This document shows positions 10,433 through 22,243 of a DNA stretch of 54,324 bases, in pieces. The position numbers were made by a program, and so were the translations under genes. The stretch lies in contig JALHOU010000006.1 in assembly GCA_022842825.1 (NCBI GenBank), positions 7,175 to 61,498 of the forward strand, in the 5' to 3' direction. Position 1 is the first letter of the stretch. Every line of letters begins with the position of its first letter. The notes beneath the pieces were generated by a model. That model did no database searches. It worked only from the letters and a program-made list of their open reading frames with translations, and was not told the origin of the DNA. Source of the stretch: Rubrivivax sp. Its GTDB lineage: Bacteria > Pseudomonadota > Gammaproteobacteria > Burkholderiales > Burkholderiaceae_C.

Positions 10433-10692
10433 GCGAGCCTCCGCGTGAGCCTGGGCGCAAAAATTGTCGACCCGCGGCTTTTGCGCTGTCAACCGGCGGC
10501 CTGCGCTGCCGGATGCTGGGGCCGGGCCACGGGGGGAGCGCTGCCCGAGGGCCGCCGAGCGCCTGCCAGGGCCGTTCCAGGGCGTCGACGGACGCTGCCC
10601 GATCGGGCAGCGGCGCCGCAGGCGCTGCGCGAGCAAGTTCACACTCGCGAAAGGGTGCCACTCCTTGCCAATGCAGGCCAGGACAGGCTCGA

Positions 10693-10698
10693 TAGAAT
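10693..10698 (+). promoter_or_regulatory. Probable -10 box directly before clpS
   Basis: TAGAAT ends 6 bp before the clpS ATG. A promoter here would start transcription at or next to the start codon, and no ribosome site is visible between. A TTGCCA at 10665-10670 is too far for normal -35 spacing (22 bp). The rest of 10433-10692 shows no gene. Confidence 0.35.
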
Positions 10699-10704
10699 GG
10701 GTCG

Positions 10705-11093
10705 ATGCCAGAGGACAAGCCGCTCACTCCGCCCAGCCTTCCCGGCCGGCCGGATCCGTTGCGTCCTGGTGGCCCGGGCGGGGAGGGTGACGGCGAGGGC
10801 GGTCAGGGTACCGTGGTCGCCGAGCGCCGGGCGGCAAAGACAAAGCCGCCTTCGCTGTATCAGGTGGTGTTGCTGAACGACGACTACACGCCGATGGAGT
10901 TCGTCGTCATGGTGTTGCAGCAGTATTTCCAGCGTGACTTGGACACAGCAACCCAGATCATGCTCAAGATCCACCACGAAGGTCGTGGGGTTTGCGGCGT
11001 CTATCCGAAGGACATCGCCGCGACGAAAGTCGAACTGGTGCTCACCGCGGCGCGTCGCGACGGACACCCGCTTCAGTGCATTATGGAGGCCGC

Positions 11094-11097
<4 letters not shown>
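10705..11097 (+). CDS. clpS: ATP-dependent Clp protease adaptor ClpS
   Basis: 130 residues, of which the first 45 or so are a Pro/Gly-rich extension. The ClpS core shows [15 protein letters not shown], whose Asp-Asp, Thr and Met line the pocket for N-degron residues, and [21 protein letters not shown]. ClpS delivers N-end-rule substrates to ClpA. Its stop overlaps the clpA start (ATGA), the usual clpS-clpA arrangement. Confidence 0.95.
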
Positions 11098-13400
<2,303 letters not shown>

Positions 13401-13434
13401 GGGCGCGCAAAGCCGCACGCGACGGCGCCGCGCG

Positions 13435-13452
13435 GCACCGCCTGGGCGGTGC
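13435..13452. terminator. Possible hairpin between convergent clpA and mtfA
   Basis: GCACCGC-CTGG-GCGGTGC forms a 7-bp GC stem with a 4-nt loop in the 82-bp gap between the two convergent genes. There is no T-tract, so termination is only possible, not shown. Confidence 0.35.
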
Positions 13453-13482
13453 ATCGGTGCCGCCACAGTACCGGGCACGCGC

Positions 13483-14316
13483 TCAGCGAATGGCGGGCGC
13501 GAATGCCCGCGGGTCCTGCGAGTAGAAGCGCTCGAGCAGGGCGTAGAGCGCGTCGTGCTCGGCGGCCAGGCCGTGCGGGTCGACGAAGAAGCTCTCGCTG
13601 GCGACGGCGAAGAACTCGTCGATGCCGCTCGCACCGTAGGGGTCGAGAGCCGTCTCCTCGTCGGCCTCGACACGCTTCACGAAGGCGTCGAACTGCGGCT
13701 CGAGCACCCCGAGCCAGGCGGCGCGGGAGAGCCTGGCCGGCAGCAGCGGCACGCCGTCCGAGAGGCCGTCGGCGAGGTCGAGCACATGAGCGAACTCGTG
13801 CACGACGACGTTGTAGCCCAAGGCCCCGGGTCGCCCCGCCTCGCGCACGTCGCGCCACGACAGCATCACCGGCCCGCCCTGCACGGCCTCGCCGGCCAGG
13901 GTTTCGTCGTACTCGTGCACGAGGCCGTCGTCGCCCTGGACGTTGCGTCGCGCCACGACCTGGTCGGGATGCACGACGATGCCGACGAAGCCGTCGTAAC
14001 GCGCCAGCCCCAGCTTCAGCACCGGCAGCACGGCCTGTGCGGCGATGCTCACGACGATGGCGTTGCTCAGGTGCAGGTCGCCCGCGGCGCTGAACTCCTT
14101 GCGGTCGAGGAACAGGCTCGTGAGGCGGCGCAGCTCGAGCTGGTCGTCGGCCGAGCGCCAGCGCAGGAAGGGGAAGCGCACGAGGGTCCGCTTCCACAAG
14201 TCGTCCGGGATGGCGCGCCGGCGCACCGCTGCCGCCTCGCGCGAGTCTTGCCAGCGGCGCCAGAGCGAGCCAAACACGGGGTGTTCTGGAAAGTTGCCGG
14301 CCGGGCGCCGACTCAA
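13483..14316 (-). CDS. mtfA: Zinc-dependent M90 peptidase MtfA
   Basis: 277 residues. The metal site is HEFAH in YNVVVHEFAHVLDLADG (an HExxH motif), embedded in the MtfA-type domain with DGFVGIVVHPDQVV and GIDEFFAVASESFFVDP further on. MtfA of E. coli binds the repressor Mlc and has aminopeptidase activity. The start overlaps the end of lpxH (ATGA), so it is probably co-transcribed with the upstream lpxH-cyclophilin genes. No Mlc homologue is in the window. Confidence 0.92.
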   Translation of the reverse strand: MSRRPAGNFPEHPVFGSLWRRWQDSREAAAVRRRAIPDDLWKRTLVRFPFLRWRSADDQLELRRLTSLFLDRKEFSAAGDLHLSNAIVVSIAAQAVLPVLKLGLARYDGFVGIVVHPDQVVARRNVQGDDGLVHEYDETLAGEAVQGGPVMLSWRDVREAGRPGALGYNVVVHEFAHVLDLADGLSDGVPLLPARLSRAAWLGVLEPQFDAFVKRVEADEETALDPYGASGIDEFFAVASESFFVDPHGLAAEHDALYALLERFYSQDPRAFAPAIR

Positions 14317-15143
14317 TCGGCCGGTGCGGCAGCAGGCGCGATACGCCGCAAGCCCGCCGCCGTGAATCTCAGCACCTCGGCGCGCTTGCCTGCGTCGAGG
14401 TCCCAGTCGGTCAGCACGTGGCGAACGAAGCCGCCGCTCCAGGTCTCGGATCCCGGTCTGTGCGTGTGGCCGTGTACCAGCGTCGTGGCGCCGGCCTCGC
14501 GCATTAGCGCCATGGCGGTCGCGGCGTCCACGTCGGCCGAGCCTTCGCCGTCGAACTGTCTGCGGGTGTCGCTCGCCTTGCGGATCTCGCGCGCCAACGC
14601 CAGTCGCTCGCCCAGCGGCCGGGAGAGGAAGCCGCGCAGCCAGGCCGGCTCGCGCACTTGGCGGCGGAAGGCCTGGTAGGCATGGTCAGCGATGCACATC
14701 GCGTCGCCGTGCGTGAGCAGCACCCGCTGTCCGAAGGCGACGAGCAGCGTCGGGTCAACCAGGGCGCACGCCCCGGACTCGGCCAACAACGCTTGGCCCA
14801 TGAGGAAGTCGCGGTTGCCACCCATGATGGCCAGGTGGCACCGGGCCGAGGCCTGGGCCAGCACCTGGACACAGCGCCTGGCGAAGGGCTCGTGCCTCGC
14901 ATCGTCCCCCACCCAGAGCTCGAACAGGTCGCCGAGGACGAACACGGCGTCGGCGTCGGTACGTTCAAGATGGGCGGCGAACGCGGCGAACGTGGCGGGC
15001 ATCAGCTCCGAAAGGTGCAGGTCGGAAATGAAGTCGATCGCCCGCCACGCGGCGGGCGCCTCGAGGATCGAGGGCGCAGCAAGCGCATAGGGGCTCGCGC
15101 CTTGGCGCTCATCGCCGGCGCCGGGCGCGGCGCCGCGTGGCAT
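14313..15143 (-). CDS. lpxH: UDP-2,3-diacylglucosamine diphosphatase LpxH
   Basis: 276 residues. The calcineurin-like metallophosphoesterase motifs are in order: SDLHL, GDLFELWVGDD, GGNRDF, LTHGD and HGHTH. Together they bind two Mn ions. The enzyme cleaves UDP-2,3-diacylglucosamine to lipid X and UMP in lipid A synthesis at the inner face of the membrane. The first ~33 residues precede the domain and may reflect a later true start. The start codon overlaps the ppiB stop by one base (TGATG). Confidence 0.94.
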   Translation of the reverse strand: MPRGAAPGAGDERQGASPYALAAPSILEAPAAWRAIDFISDLHLSELMPATFAAFAAHLERTDADAVFVLGDLFELWVGDDARHEPFARRCVQVLAQASARCHLAIMGGNRDFLMGQALLAESGACALVDPTLLVAFGQRVLLTHGDAMCIADHAYQAFRRQVREPAWLRGFLSRPLGERLALAREIRKASDTRRQFDGEGSADVDAATAMALMREAGATTLVHGHTHRPGSETWSGGFVRHVLTDWDLDAGKRAEVLRFTAAGLRRIAPAAAPAD

Positions 15144-15655
15144 CAGGCCACCTCGGCGGCCCGCTCGATGCGCACGTCCTCCAGCGGCACGTCGTCGTGG
15201 GGGCCCTTGCGCCCCGTGCGCACGGCCTCGATGCGGTCGACCACGTCAGTGCCTTCGACGACGCGGCCGAAGACCGCGTAACCCCAGCCTTGAGCGTTCT
15301 CGGCGCGGAAGTCGAGGAACTCGTTGTCGACCGTGTTGATGAAGAACTGCGCCGTTGCCGAGTGCGGGTCGCCGGTGCGCGCCATCGCCAGCGTGTAGCG
15401 CTTGTTCTTGACGCCGTTGTTCGCTTCGTTGGCGATGGGCGCCTGCGTCGGCTTCTGCTTCATGCCTGGCTCGAAACCGCCGCCTTGCACCATGAAGCCC
15501 TTGATGACGCGGTGGAAGACCGTGCCGTCGTAGTGGCCGGCGAGCACGTAGGCGAGGAAGTTGGCCGCCGACTTCGGGGCGCGCTCGGTGTCGAGTTCGA
15601 TCGTCAGCGCGCCGGCGCTGGTCTCGAGGCGGACTTTCTTGGGGCTGGCGGCCAT
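15143..15655 (-). CDS. ppiB: Cytoplasmic cyclophilin-type peptidyl-prolyl isomerase
   Basis: 170 residues without a signal peptide. Cyclophilin motifs: [15 protein letters not shown] (catalytic Arg and Gln), [19 protein letters not shown], and [16 protein letters not shown]. It would isomerise prolyl peptide bonds in the cytoplasm. It directly follows the exported cyclophilin gene with a 1-bp gap; the ribosome site AGAAG overlaps that gene's end. Confidence 0.95.
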   Translation of the reverse strand: MAASPKKVRLETSAGALTIELDTERAPKSAANFLAYVLAGHYDGTVFHRVIKGFMVQGGGFEPGMKQKPTQAPIANEANNGVKNKRYTLAMARTGDPHSATAQFFINTVDNEFLDFRAENAQGWGYAVFGRVVEGTDVVDRIEAVRTGRKGPHDDVPLEDVRIERAAEVA

Positions 15656-15656
15656 T

Positions 15657-16217
15657 TCACTTCTCCAATGTGGCTTTGCGGATCAGCACCGGCTTGACCG
15701 GCACGTTCTGGTGCGGGCCGGCGTTCTGCGTCGGCACCGCCCTGATCTTGTCGACCACCTCCAGGCCGGCCACGACCTTGCCGAACACGGCGTAGCCGTT
15801 GCCGTCGCGCGCGTTGGGCTGGTCGAGGAAGGCGTTGTCGGCGGTGTTGATGAAGAACTGCGCCGTGGCCGAGTTGGGGTCCATCGTGCGCGCCATCGCT
15901 ACCGAGCCGCGCACGTTGGAAAGGCCGTTGCGGCTCTCCAGCGGGATCGGCGACAGCGTCTTCTTCTCGCTCATGTCGGGCTTCATGCCGCCACCCTGGA
16001 TCATGAAGGTCGGGATGACCCGGTGGAAGATGGTGCCGTCGTAGTGGCCGGCCTTCACGTAGGTCAGGAAGTTGTCGACCGTCTTCGGCGCCTTCTCGCG
16101 GTCGAGCTCGAGCACGATGTCGCCTTCGCTGGTGGCCAGGCGCACCTTCTGCTGTGCCCAGGCCGGGGCCGTGGCCACCAGCAGGGCCAGGGCGGTGGTG
16201 CAAATCGTTCGGATCAA
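15657..16217 (-). CDS. ppiA: Periplasmic cyclophilin-type peptidyl-prolyl isomerase
   Basis: 186 residues from a TTG start at 16215-16217. The TTG is chosen because GGAGA lies about 7 nt upstream and because it gives a clean signal peptide, [20 protein letters not shown], cut before QQKVRLAT. The only nearby ATG (16228-16230) is out of frame. Cyclophilin motifs match those of the next gene: [48 protein letters not shown]. The mature enzyme would assist periplasmic protein folding. The pair probably arose by duplication, with one copy kept for each compartment. Confidence 0.92.
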   Translation of the reverse strand: MIRTICTTALALLVATAPAWAQQKVRLATSEGDIVLELDREKAPKTVDNFLTYVKAGHYDGTIFHRVIPTFMIQGGGMKPDMSEKKTLSPIPLESRNGLSNVRGSVAMARTMDPNSATAQFFINTADNAFLDQPNARDGNGYAVFGKVVAGLEVVDKIRAVPTQNAGPHQNVPVKPVLIRKATLEK

Positions 16218-16294
16218 GCGGTCATCTCCATGCGGAAAGCCGCGACGTGCGGCTGCTCGACCGGAGTCTATTGCAGGCCGTGGCGGGCGGCGGC

Positions 16295-17470
16295 TCAGGA
16301 GGCTGCCGGCGGGCCAGCGGGGCCCGCTGCGGCGGCCTCGTCGTAGGCCGCCGCCAGCAGAGCGTCGGCGGCGTTGACAAAGCCTTGCGACCAGGCCTTG
16401 TCCTCGGGCAGGCCCATCGACCGCCAGAGCGCGCCGTAGGTCTGCCACAGGCGCTGCGGGTCGTCGGTGCCTTGAGCCAGCTGCTCGAGCGTTGCCGGGT
16501 CGAGTTGCTTGCCCAGCCGCTGGCTGGTCGACTCGAAGGCCACGAGCAGCCGGCGCGTGTGCTGGCCGAGCTCGCCGTGGGCGCGCACGAGCATGGCCTC
16601 GCCCTCGGGCGATGCGAGCAGGGCCAGCACGGCCTCCTCGGGCCCCGGCGCCAGGCGCAACGGCGCGGCAGGCGACTTGGCGAGCGACGCCGTCGCGCGG
16701 CTGCCCAGTGCATTCATCTGCCCCGACTGTTGCGTCAACTGATGGTGCAGCGCGAACATCGCCACGCGCAGCAGGCGGCCGATGCGGTGCGCGGCCTCGA
16801 CCGGCGGGTGGTTGCCCAGCGCCTCGGGCGAGATGCCCAGGCCGCGGGCGAGGCTGTGGATCAACTCGGTGGCGAGGTCGGTGGACAGCGACATCACCTC
16901 GGACGTGCCGGTGTCGTCGAAGCCCGAGGGGCGGACATTGGGCACGGTCGCGAAGACCGACGCCTGCGCTTCCGCCGAGGTGTCGAGCCAGGGCTTGGAG
17001 ATGCGCGTGAAGCCCGAGTTCATCTCCAGGCTGGGCGCTGCGGCGTGCGCGGCGGCGCGGTCCCAGTCGGGCCCGACCATCGCCGCGGGGTCGCCGCCGC
17101 GCGCCGGCATGCGCGTGCGCGCGACAGTGGGCGACGGAGCCTCGCCCGTGTCCGCCACGTGCTGCACCTCGACCAGATAGCTGCCGAGCGCGATGCGGTC
17201 GCCCGCGTGCAGCACGTGGTCGCCCGACAGGCGCTTGCGCGAACCGTTGACGAAGGTGCCGTTGGTTGACAGGTCGCGCAGCACCTGCCGTCCGTGGACG
17301 AGCACGATCTCGCAGTGGCGTGCCGACAGCGCCAGCTCGCGATCGGGGATGGGCCAGTCGCACTTGGGATCGCGACCGATCACAAAGCGCTGCTGGCGCG
17401 AATGCACCTGCGCGAGCGGTTGGACGCCGCTGGCGTTCTCGACGCCGCGAACCAGCTTCAGGAGGAACAT
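16295..17470 (-). CDS. FHA-domain protein of type VI secretion TagH/Fha type (orphan)
   Basis: 391 residues from ATG 17468-17470. An N-terminal forkhead-associated domain (about 22-95) has the phosphothreonine-binding pattern [22 protein letters not shown] and [11 protein letters not shown] low-complexity linker follows. The C-terminal domain (about 235-360) resembles the helical domain of type VI secretion FHA proteins, with [13 protein letters not shown] and the hydrophobic helices after it. FHA proteins bind targets phosphorylated by Ser/Thr kinases; a kinase lies at 45843-47534. No other type VI gene is nearby, so this copy is either dispersed or repurposed. Confidence 0.8.
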   Translation of the reverse strand: MFLLKLVRGVENASGVQPLAQVHSRQQRFVIGRDPKCDWPIPDRELALSARHCEIVLVHGRQVLRDLSTNGTFVNGSRKRLSGDHVLHAGDRIALGSYLVEVQHVADTGEAPSPTVARTRMPARGGDPAAMVGPDWDRAAAHAAAPSLEMNSGFTRISKPWLDTSAEAQASVFATVPNVRPSGFDDTGTSEVMSLSTDLATELIHSLARGLGISPEALGNHPPVEAAHRIGRLLRVAMFALHHQLTQQSGQMNALGSRATASLAKSPAAPLRLAPGPEEAVLALLASPEGEAMLVRAHGELGQHTRRLLVAFESTSQRLGKQLDPATLEQLAQGTDDPQRLWQTYGALWRSMGLPEDKAWSQGFVNAADALLAAAYDEAAAAGPAGPPAAS

Positions 17471-17487
17471 GCGGGTCGCGTCACCTT

Positions 17488-18057
17488 TCAGCGCGAAGAG
17501 GTCGTCGCCAGCAGAACGCGCGCGCCTTCCAGGCGGCGCGTCAACTGCGGATCGACCGGGCCAGCGGCGGTCGCCTGCTCCCACGCCTGAACGGCGAGCA
17601 TCAGGTGCACAAGGCCGAGGTTGGCGCGCGCGACGCGGTACGAGGGGTCGTTGCGAAGCGCCGTCTCCAGCGCCTGACGCGCCGGCTCCAGGCGCCCGGC
17701 GCGAACGTGAAGCAGCGCGATGTTGTTGAAGGGGTCGGGCAGTTCGGGGTGGTCCTGCGTCATACGCTCGAACCAGGCCAGCGCCTCGGCGTTGCGCTGA
17801 AGGTCCATCAGGGCGACACCACGCAGGAAGCGCAACTCGGCATCGACGCTGGCCGCCGCGCCGGTGGCCAGTGCCGGCGCGCCTTCGCGCGCTTCCAGCC
17901 GCTGCAGCGCCGCCTGGGCCTGTCCGCGCGCCAGCAGCTCCTGCACGACGCGCACTTCCTCGCTCGCAGTGCAGATCGCCGCATGCAGGCCGCCCAGCAA
18001 CAGCAACGCGATGCGCAGCACGGACCGGGTCGATGGGCGTGGCATACTGACTTTCAT
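17488..18057 (-). CDS. Exported TPR protein
   Basis: 189 residues from ATG 18055-18057 (ATG at 18043-18045 is an alternative). A signal peptide (about 1-31, hydrophobic core [17 protein letters not shown]) leads into tetratricopeptide-like helices: [59 protein letters not shown] and [16 protein letters not shown]. TPRs mediate protein contacts. It sits 17 bp upstream of the FHA gene on the same strand and is divergent from cysS. The partner is unknown. Confidence 0.85.
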   Translation of the reverse strand: MKVSMPRPSTRSVLRIALLLLGGLHAAICTASEEVRVVQELLARGQAQAALQRLEAREGAPALATGAAASVDAELRFLRGVALMDLQRNAEALAWFERMTQDHPELPDPFNNIALLHVRAGRLEPARQALETALRNDPSYRVARANLGLVHLMLAVQAWEQATAAGPVDPQLTRRLEGARVLLATTSSR

Positions 18058-18147
18058 TCTATCGACGCCTGTCGGGCGCCGTGCCGGCGGTGGCGGACGG
18101 GCGTTCATCGCGCCTACGCCCTGCGTGGCGGCGCCCACGTTGCTGTC

Positions 18148-19533
18148 ATGGCGCTACGCATCCACAACACGCTGACCCGCCGGGTCGAGGAGTTCCAGCC
18201 TCTCGAGGAGGGCCACGTGCGCATGTACGTGTGCGGCATCACGGTCTACGACCTGTGCCACCTCGGCCACGCGCGCATGAACCTGGCCTTCGACGTGATC
18301 TACCGCTGGCTGCTGGCCAGCGGCTGGCGGGTGACGTACGTTCGCAACATCACCGACATCGAGGACAAGATCATCCGCCGTGCGCTCGAGCGTGGCATCA
18401 CGATCCGCCAGCTCACCGACGAGATGATCGCCGCGATGCACCGCGACCTCGGCGCGCTGCACCTGCTCACACCCACGCACGAGCCACGCGCCACCGACTA
18501 CGTGCCGCAGATGCTGGAGATCATCTCCCGGCTCGAGGCCAAGGGCCTGGCCTACCGGGCAGCCGGAGGCGACGTCAACTTCTCGGTGCGACGCTTCCCG
18601 GGCTACGGCAAGCTTTCGGGCAAGAGCATCGACGAGTTGCGCGCCGGCGAGCGCGTGGCCGTGCCCGGCGACAAGGAGGATCCGCTCGACTTCGTCCTCT
18701 GGAAGTCGGCCAAGGCCGACGAGCCGGCCGATGCCAAGTGGGCCAGCCCCTTCGGCCCCGGCCGCCCCGGCTGGCACATCGAGTGCTCAGCGATGAGCTG
18801 CGCTCTGCTCGGCGAGCCCTTCGACATCCACGGCGGCGGCATGGACCTCACGTTCCCGCACCACGAGAACGAGATCGCGCAGAGCGAGGGCGCGAGCGGC
18901 CGGCCCTTCGTCAGGACCTGGGTGCACAACGGCTTCCTCAACATCGACGACGAGAAGATGTCCAAGTCGCTCGGCAACTTCTTCACCATCGAGGAGGTGT
19001 TGAAGAAGTTCGACGGCGAGGCCATCCGTTTCTTCATGCTGCGCACGCACTACCGCAGCCCGTTCAACTTCAGCGACACGCTGCTCGACGAGGCGCGCAC
19101 GGCGCTCAGGCGCTTGTACACGGCGCTCGACACCGCGGGAGAGACGGCGGCGTTGCCGGCCATCGACTGGAACGAGCCACGCGCCGCCGCCTTCCGCAGC
19201 GCCATGGACGACGACTTCAACACGCCGGGCGCGCTGGCGGTGCTGTTCGAGCTGGCGTCGTCGGTCAACCGCGGGCAGCATGCCGATGCCCCGCTCCTCC
19301 ATGCGCTGGGCGGGGTGCTTGGCATCCTGCAGCAGGATGCACGGGTCTACCTCCAGGGTGCCACGGCGGGCGGCACGTTTGACGAATCCGCCATCCAGCA
19401 GCGCATCGCCGAGCGCGCGGCGGCCAAGAAGGCGCGCGACTTCGCGCTCGCCGACCGCATTCGCGACGAGCTTGCTGCCCAGGGCATCGTGCTCAAGGAC
19501 TCGCCGCAGGGCACGGCCTGGGTGCGCGCCTGA
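18148..19533 (+). CDS. cysS: Cysteinyl-tRNA synthetase
   Basis: 461 residues. Class I synthetase motifs: HLGHARMN (HIGH) and KMSKSLGN (KMSKS). Zinc ligands typical of CysRS appear in [16 protein letters not shown] and FPHHENE. The C-terminal helical domain ends with [23 protein letters not shown]. It charges tRNA-Cys in the cytoplasm. The ATG at 18148 gives the usual start [11 protein letters not shown]; no T-box or long leader is visible in the 90 bp before it. Confidence 0.97.
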   Translation: MALRIHNTLTRRVEEFQPLEEGHVRMYVCGITVYDLCHLGHARMNLAFDVIYRWLLASGWRVTYVRNITDIEDKIIRRALERGITIRQLTDEMIAAMHRDLGALHLLTPTHEPRATDYVPQMLEIISRLEAKGLAYRAAGGDVNFSVRRFPGYGKLSGKSIDELRAGERVAVPGDKEDPLDFVLWKSAKADEPADAKWASPFGPGRPGWHIECSAMSCALLGEPFDIHGGGMDLTFPHHENEIAQSEGASGRPFVRTWVHNGFLNIDDEKMSKSLGNFFTIEEVLKKFDGEAIRFFMLRTHYRSPFNFSDTLLDEARTALRRLYTALDTAGETAALPAIDWNEPRAAAFRSAMDDDFNTPGALAVLFELASSVNRGQHADAPLLHALGGVLGILQQDARVYLQGATAGGTFDESAIQQRIAERAAAKKARDFALADRIRDELAAQGIVLKDSPQGTAWVRA

Positions 19534-19536
19534 CCG

Positions 19537-20232
19537 ATGCCTGCGAAGAGGACACCGGCCGCTCCGGCGGCTCGCAAGCCCGCCGCGGCCGCCCGCAAGG
19601 CGTTCACGGCCGACTACTGGGACGACGCCTGCCGCCATCTCTCCAGGCGCGATCGCGTCATGAAGCGCCTTATCCCGGCCTTCGGCGAGGCCCGCCTGGC
19701 CAGCCGCGGCGATGCGTTCACGACGCTGGCGCGCTCCATCGTCGGCCAGCAGATCTCGGTGAAGGCGGCGCAATCGGTGTGGGACCGCTTTGCCGCCTGC
19801 GTCGGCGGCGCCACCACGCACCTGGCCCCGCGCAACGTGCGCGCCCTGCCCAACGACGTCATGCGCGCCGCGGGCCTCTCGGCGCGCAAGTGCGAATACC
19901 TGCTCGATCTGGCCGGCCACTTCGAGGAACGCCGGGTGCACGTGGACGACTGGGCCGGCATGGACGACGAGGCGATCATCGCCGAGCTCGTCGCCATCCG
20001 CGGCATCGGCCGCTGGACGGCCGAGATGTTCCTCATCTTCCACCTCATGAGGCCCGACGTGATGCCGCTGGACGACCTTGGCCTGCTCAAGGGCATCAGC
20101 GTCAACTACTTCAGCGGCGAGCCGGTCTCGCGTGCCGAGGCGCGCGAGGTGGGCGAAGCCTGGGCGCCCTACCGTTCCGTGGCCACTTGGTATATTTGGC
20201 GCAGCCTCGATCCTCTGCCCGTGGAGTACTGA
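19537..20232 (+). CDS. DNA-3-methyladenine glycosylase II family (AlkA-like)
   Basis: 231 residues. HhH-GPD superfamily: the helix-hairpin-helix [22 protein letters not shown] and the catalytic aspartate in [13 protein letters not shown]. The first ~22 residues are Lys/Ala/Pro-rich and probably disordered. The short form, without the E. coli AlkA N-terminal domain, is common in bacteria. It removes alkylated purines in base-excision repair. It starts 3 bp after cysS stops. Confidence 0.92.
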   Translation: MPAKRTPAAPAARKPAAAARKAFTADYWDDACRHLSRRDRVMKRLIPAFGEARLASRGDAFTTLARSIVGQQISVKAAQSVWDRFAACVGGATTHLAPRNVRALPNDVMRAAGLSARKCEYLLDLAGHFEERRVHVDDWAGMDDEAIIAELVAIRGIGRWTAEMFLIFHLMRPDVMPLDDLGLLKGISVNYFSGEPVSRAEAREVGEAWAPYRSVATWYIWRSLDPLPVEY

Positions 20233-20257
20233 GAAGCACACCGATGCGGGCCCTCCG

Positions 20258-21229
20258 ATGAGCAAACGCCATTTCCTCGAATTCGAGCAGTCGATCGCCG
20301 AGCTCGAGACCAAGATCGACGAGTTGCGCTACGTTCAGAACGAGTCGGCCGTCGACATCTCCGAAGAGATCGAGCGGCTCTCGCAGAAGAGCCAGCAGCT
20401 CACCAAGGACATCTACTCGAGCCTGACGCCCTGGCAGGTGACGCAGATCGCGCGCCATCCGCAGCGGCCCTACACGCTCGACTACGTCGGCCAGATCTTC
20501 ACCGACTTCCAGGAGTTGCACGGCGACCGCCACTTCTCGGACGACCTGTCTATCTGCGGCGGCCTGGCCCGCTTCAACGGCGCGCCCTGCATGGTGCTCG
20601 GGCACCAGAAGGGGCGCGACACGAAGGAGCGCACACTGCGCAACTTCGGCATGAGCCGGCCCGAGGGCTACCGCAAGGCGTTGCGCCTCATGCACCTGGC
20701 CGAGAAGTTCAGGCTGCCGGTTTTCACCTTCGTCGACACACCCGGCGCCTACCCTGGAATCGGTGCCGAGGAGCGCGGCCAGAGCGAGGCCATCGGCCGC
20801 AACATCTTCGAGATGGCCAAGCTCGAGGTGCCGATCATCACCACCATCATCGGTGAGGGAGGCTCGGGGGGGGCACTGGCCATCAGCGTCGGTGACCAGT
20901 TGCTGATGCTGCAGTTCTCGGTGTATTCGGTCATCTCGCCCGAAGGCTGCGCGTCGATCCTCTGGAAGACCGCCGAGCGCGCCAACGATGCAGCCGAAGC
21001 CCTGGGCATCACCGCGCACCGGCTGAAGGCGCTGGGCGTGATCGACAAGATCGTCAACGAGCCCGTGGGCGGCGCACACCGCGACATGCCCTGGATGGCG
21101 GCGCAGCTCAAGCGCGCCCTCGGCGACGCGCTGCGCCAGGTGGCCGACCTCAAGCCCAAGGACCTTCTGCAGCGGCGCTACGACCGGCTGCGCGCCTACG
21201 GGCGCTTTGCCGACAGCACGGAGCGGTAG
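20258..21229 (+). CDS. accA: Acetyl-CoA carboxylase carboxyltransferase subunit alpha
   Basis: 323 residues, normal length. The N-terminal helical segment ([18 protein letters not shown]) is followed by the carboxyltransferase core: [36 protein letters not shown] and [13 protein letters not shown] with oxyanion-hole glycines. With AccD it transfers CO2 from carboxybiotin to acetyl-CoA, the first step of fatty-acid synthesis. A TATATT within the end of the glycosylase gene (about 20190) may supply a local promoter. Confidence 0.97.
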   Translation: MSKRHFLEFEQSIAELETKIDELRYVQNESAVDISEEIERLSQKSQQLTKDIYSSLTPWQVTQIARHPQRPYTLDYVGQIFTDFQELHGDRHFSDDLSICGGLARFNGAPCMVLGHQKGRDTKERTLRNFGMSRPEGYRKALRLMHLAEKFRLPVFTFVDTPGAYPGIGAEERGQSEAIGRNIFEMAKLEVPIITTIIGEGGSGGALAISVGDQLLMLQFSVYSVISPEGCASILWKTAERANDAAEALGITAHRLKALGVIDKIVNEPVGGAHRDMPWMAAQLKRALGDALRQVADLKPKDLLQRRYDRLRAYGRFADSTER

Positions 21230-21230
21230 G

Positions 21231-22187
21231 GTGCCGGCCGCGCTGCGGCCGATGCCGGCGGTGGCCGTTGCCACGAGCGGTGGTCGCGACTCCACGGCGC
21301 TGCTGCACGCGGTGGTGCGCCAGGCCCGGGCGGTGGGCGTGGAGGTCGTCGCCCTGCATGTACATCACGGGCTCCTGCCGCAGGCCGACCAATGGCTTGC
21401 CCACGTGCAGCGTCAGGCACGCCGCATGGGGGCCCGCTTCGCCAGCGAGCGCCTGCAGGGGGCGCCGGCGCGCGGCGAGAGCGTCGAGGCCTGGGCGCGC
21501 AAGCATCGCTACGAGGCGCTGTCGCGTATGGCCCAGGCGCAGGGCTGCAGCCTCGTCCTCCTCGCGCAGCACCGGCGCGACCAGGCCGAGACCTTTCTCG
21601 TGCAGGCGCTGCGCGGCGGTGGTGCGGCCGGCCTGGCTGCCATGCCCAGGCTCGCGCAGCGAGCGGGAGTGACCTGGGCTCGCCCCTGGCTCGAGCAGCC
21701 GCGCGAGGCGATCGACGCTTATCTGCGGCGGTATCGGCTGCGCCACGTCGAGGACCCGAGCAATGCCGACCCGCGCTACGTGCGAGCGCGCCTGCGCGCG
21801 CTCTGGCCTTCGTTGATCCTTGCCTTCCCGGATGCCGAAGGCACCCTCGCGCGGGCAGCGCAGCGTGCGGCCTGCGAGGCCGCTGTCGTCGCCGAGGTGG
21901 CCGTGTCCGATCTCGCGGCGCTCGGCGCCGCGGAGCGGCGCTTGCCGGTCGATCGCTGGCTGTGCCTGTCGGTGCCACGCCGAGCGTCGCTGCTGCGCCT
22001 GTGGCTCGGTAGCGTGTTGCCGCCGCCGGTTCCGGAGACGCTGGTGCGCCGCCTTGTCGACGAACTTCCGGGCCGTGTCCATGCGCGCTGGCATGCGGGC
22101 GAGGGCGACCTGGTGCTGAAGAGGGGCCTGCTGGTGGTCGAGGCCGCCGCGCCGCGTCGGCGATCGGGGCCCGCGCCGCGCCACTAG
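21231..22187 (+). CDS. tilS: tRNA(Ile)-lysidine synthase
   Basis: 318 residues from the GTG at 21231, supported by GGAG 7 nt upstream and 1 bp after accA ends. The PP-loop ATPase motif SGGRDS is at about residues 16-21. HVHHGLLPQADQW and LAQHRRDQAETFLVQALRGGG are typical TilS segments. It converts C34 of tRNA-Ile(CAU) to lysidine using ATP and lysine, so it should be essential. It is shorter than the roughly 430-residue E. coli enzyme; the C-terminal domains are reduced. Confidence 0.92.
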   Translation: MPAALRPMPAVAVATSGGRDSTALLHAVVRQARAVGVEVVALHVHHGLLPQADQWLAHVQRQARRMGARFASERLQGAPARGESVEAWARKHRYEALSRMAQAQGCSLVLLAQHRRDQAETFLVQALRGGGAAGLAAMPRLAQRAGVTWARPWLEQPREAIDAYLRRYRLRHVEDPSNADPRYVRARLRALWPSLILAFPDAEGTLARAAQRAACEAAVVAEVAVSDLAALGAAERRLPVDRWLCLSVPRRASLLRLWLGSVLPPPVPETLVRRLVDELPGRVHARWHAGEGDLVLKRGLLVVEAAAPRRRSGPAPRH

Positions 22188-22190
22188 AAT
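22185..22190 (+). promoter_or_regulatory. Probable -10 box of lysC
   Basis: TAGAAT overlaps the tilS stop codon and would start transcription near 22197, giving a leader of about 47 nt before lysC. The same TAGAAT occurs before tRNA-Ser and clpS. No good -35 is visible. The leader is too short for a lysine riboswitch. Confidence 0.4.
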
Positions 22191-22243
22191 CCGCAGTTTG
22201 TGCGCCGCACCATGCGGTCGACCGACAAGAAGACTGTGCAGCG

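Noticed and set aside
22191-22243. Lysine riboswitch before lysC
   Set aside because: The gap is only about 50 bp, far too short for the lysine aptamer.
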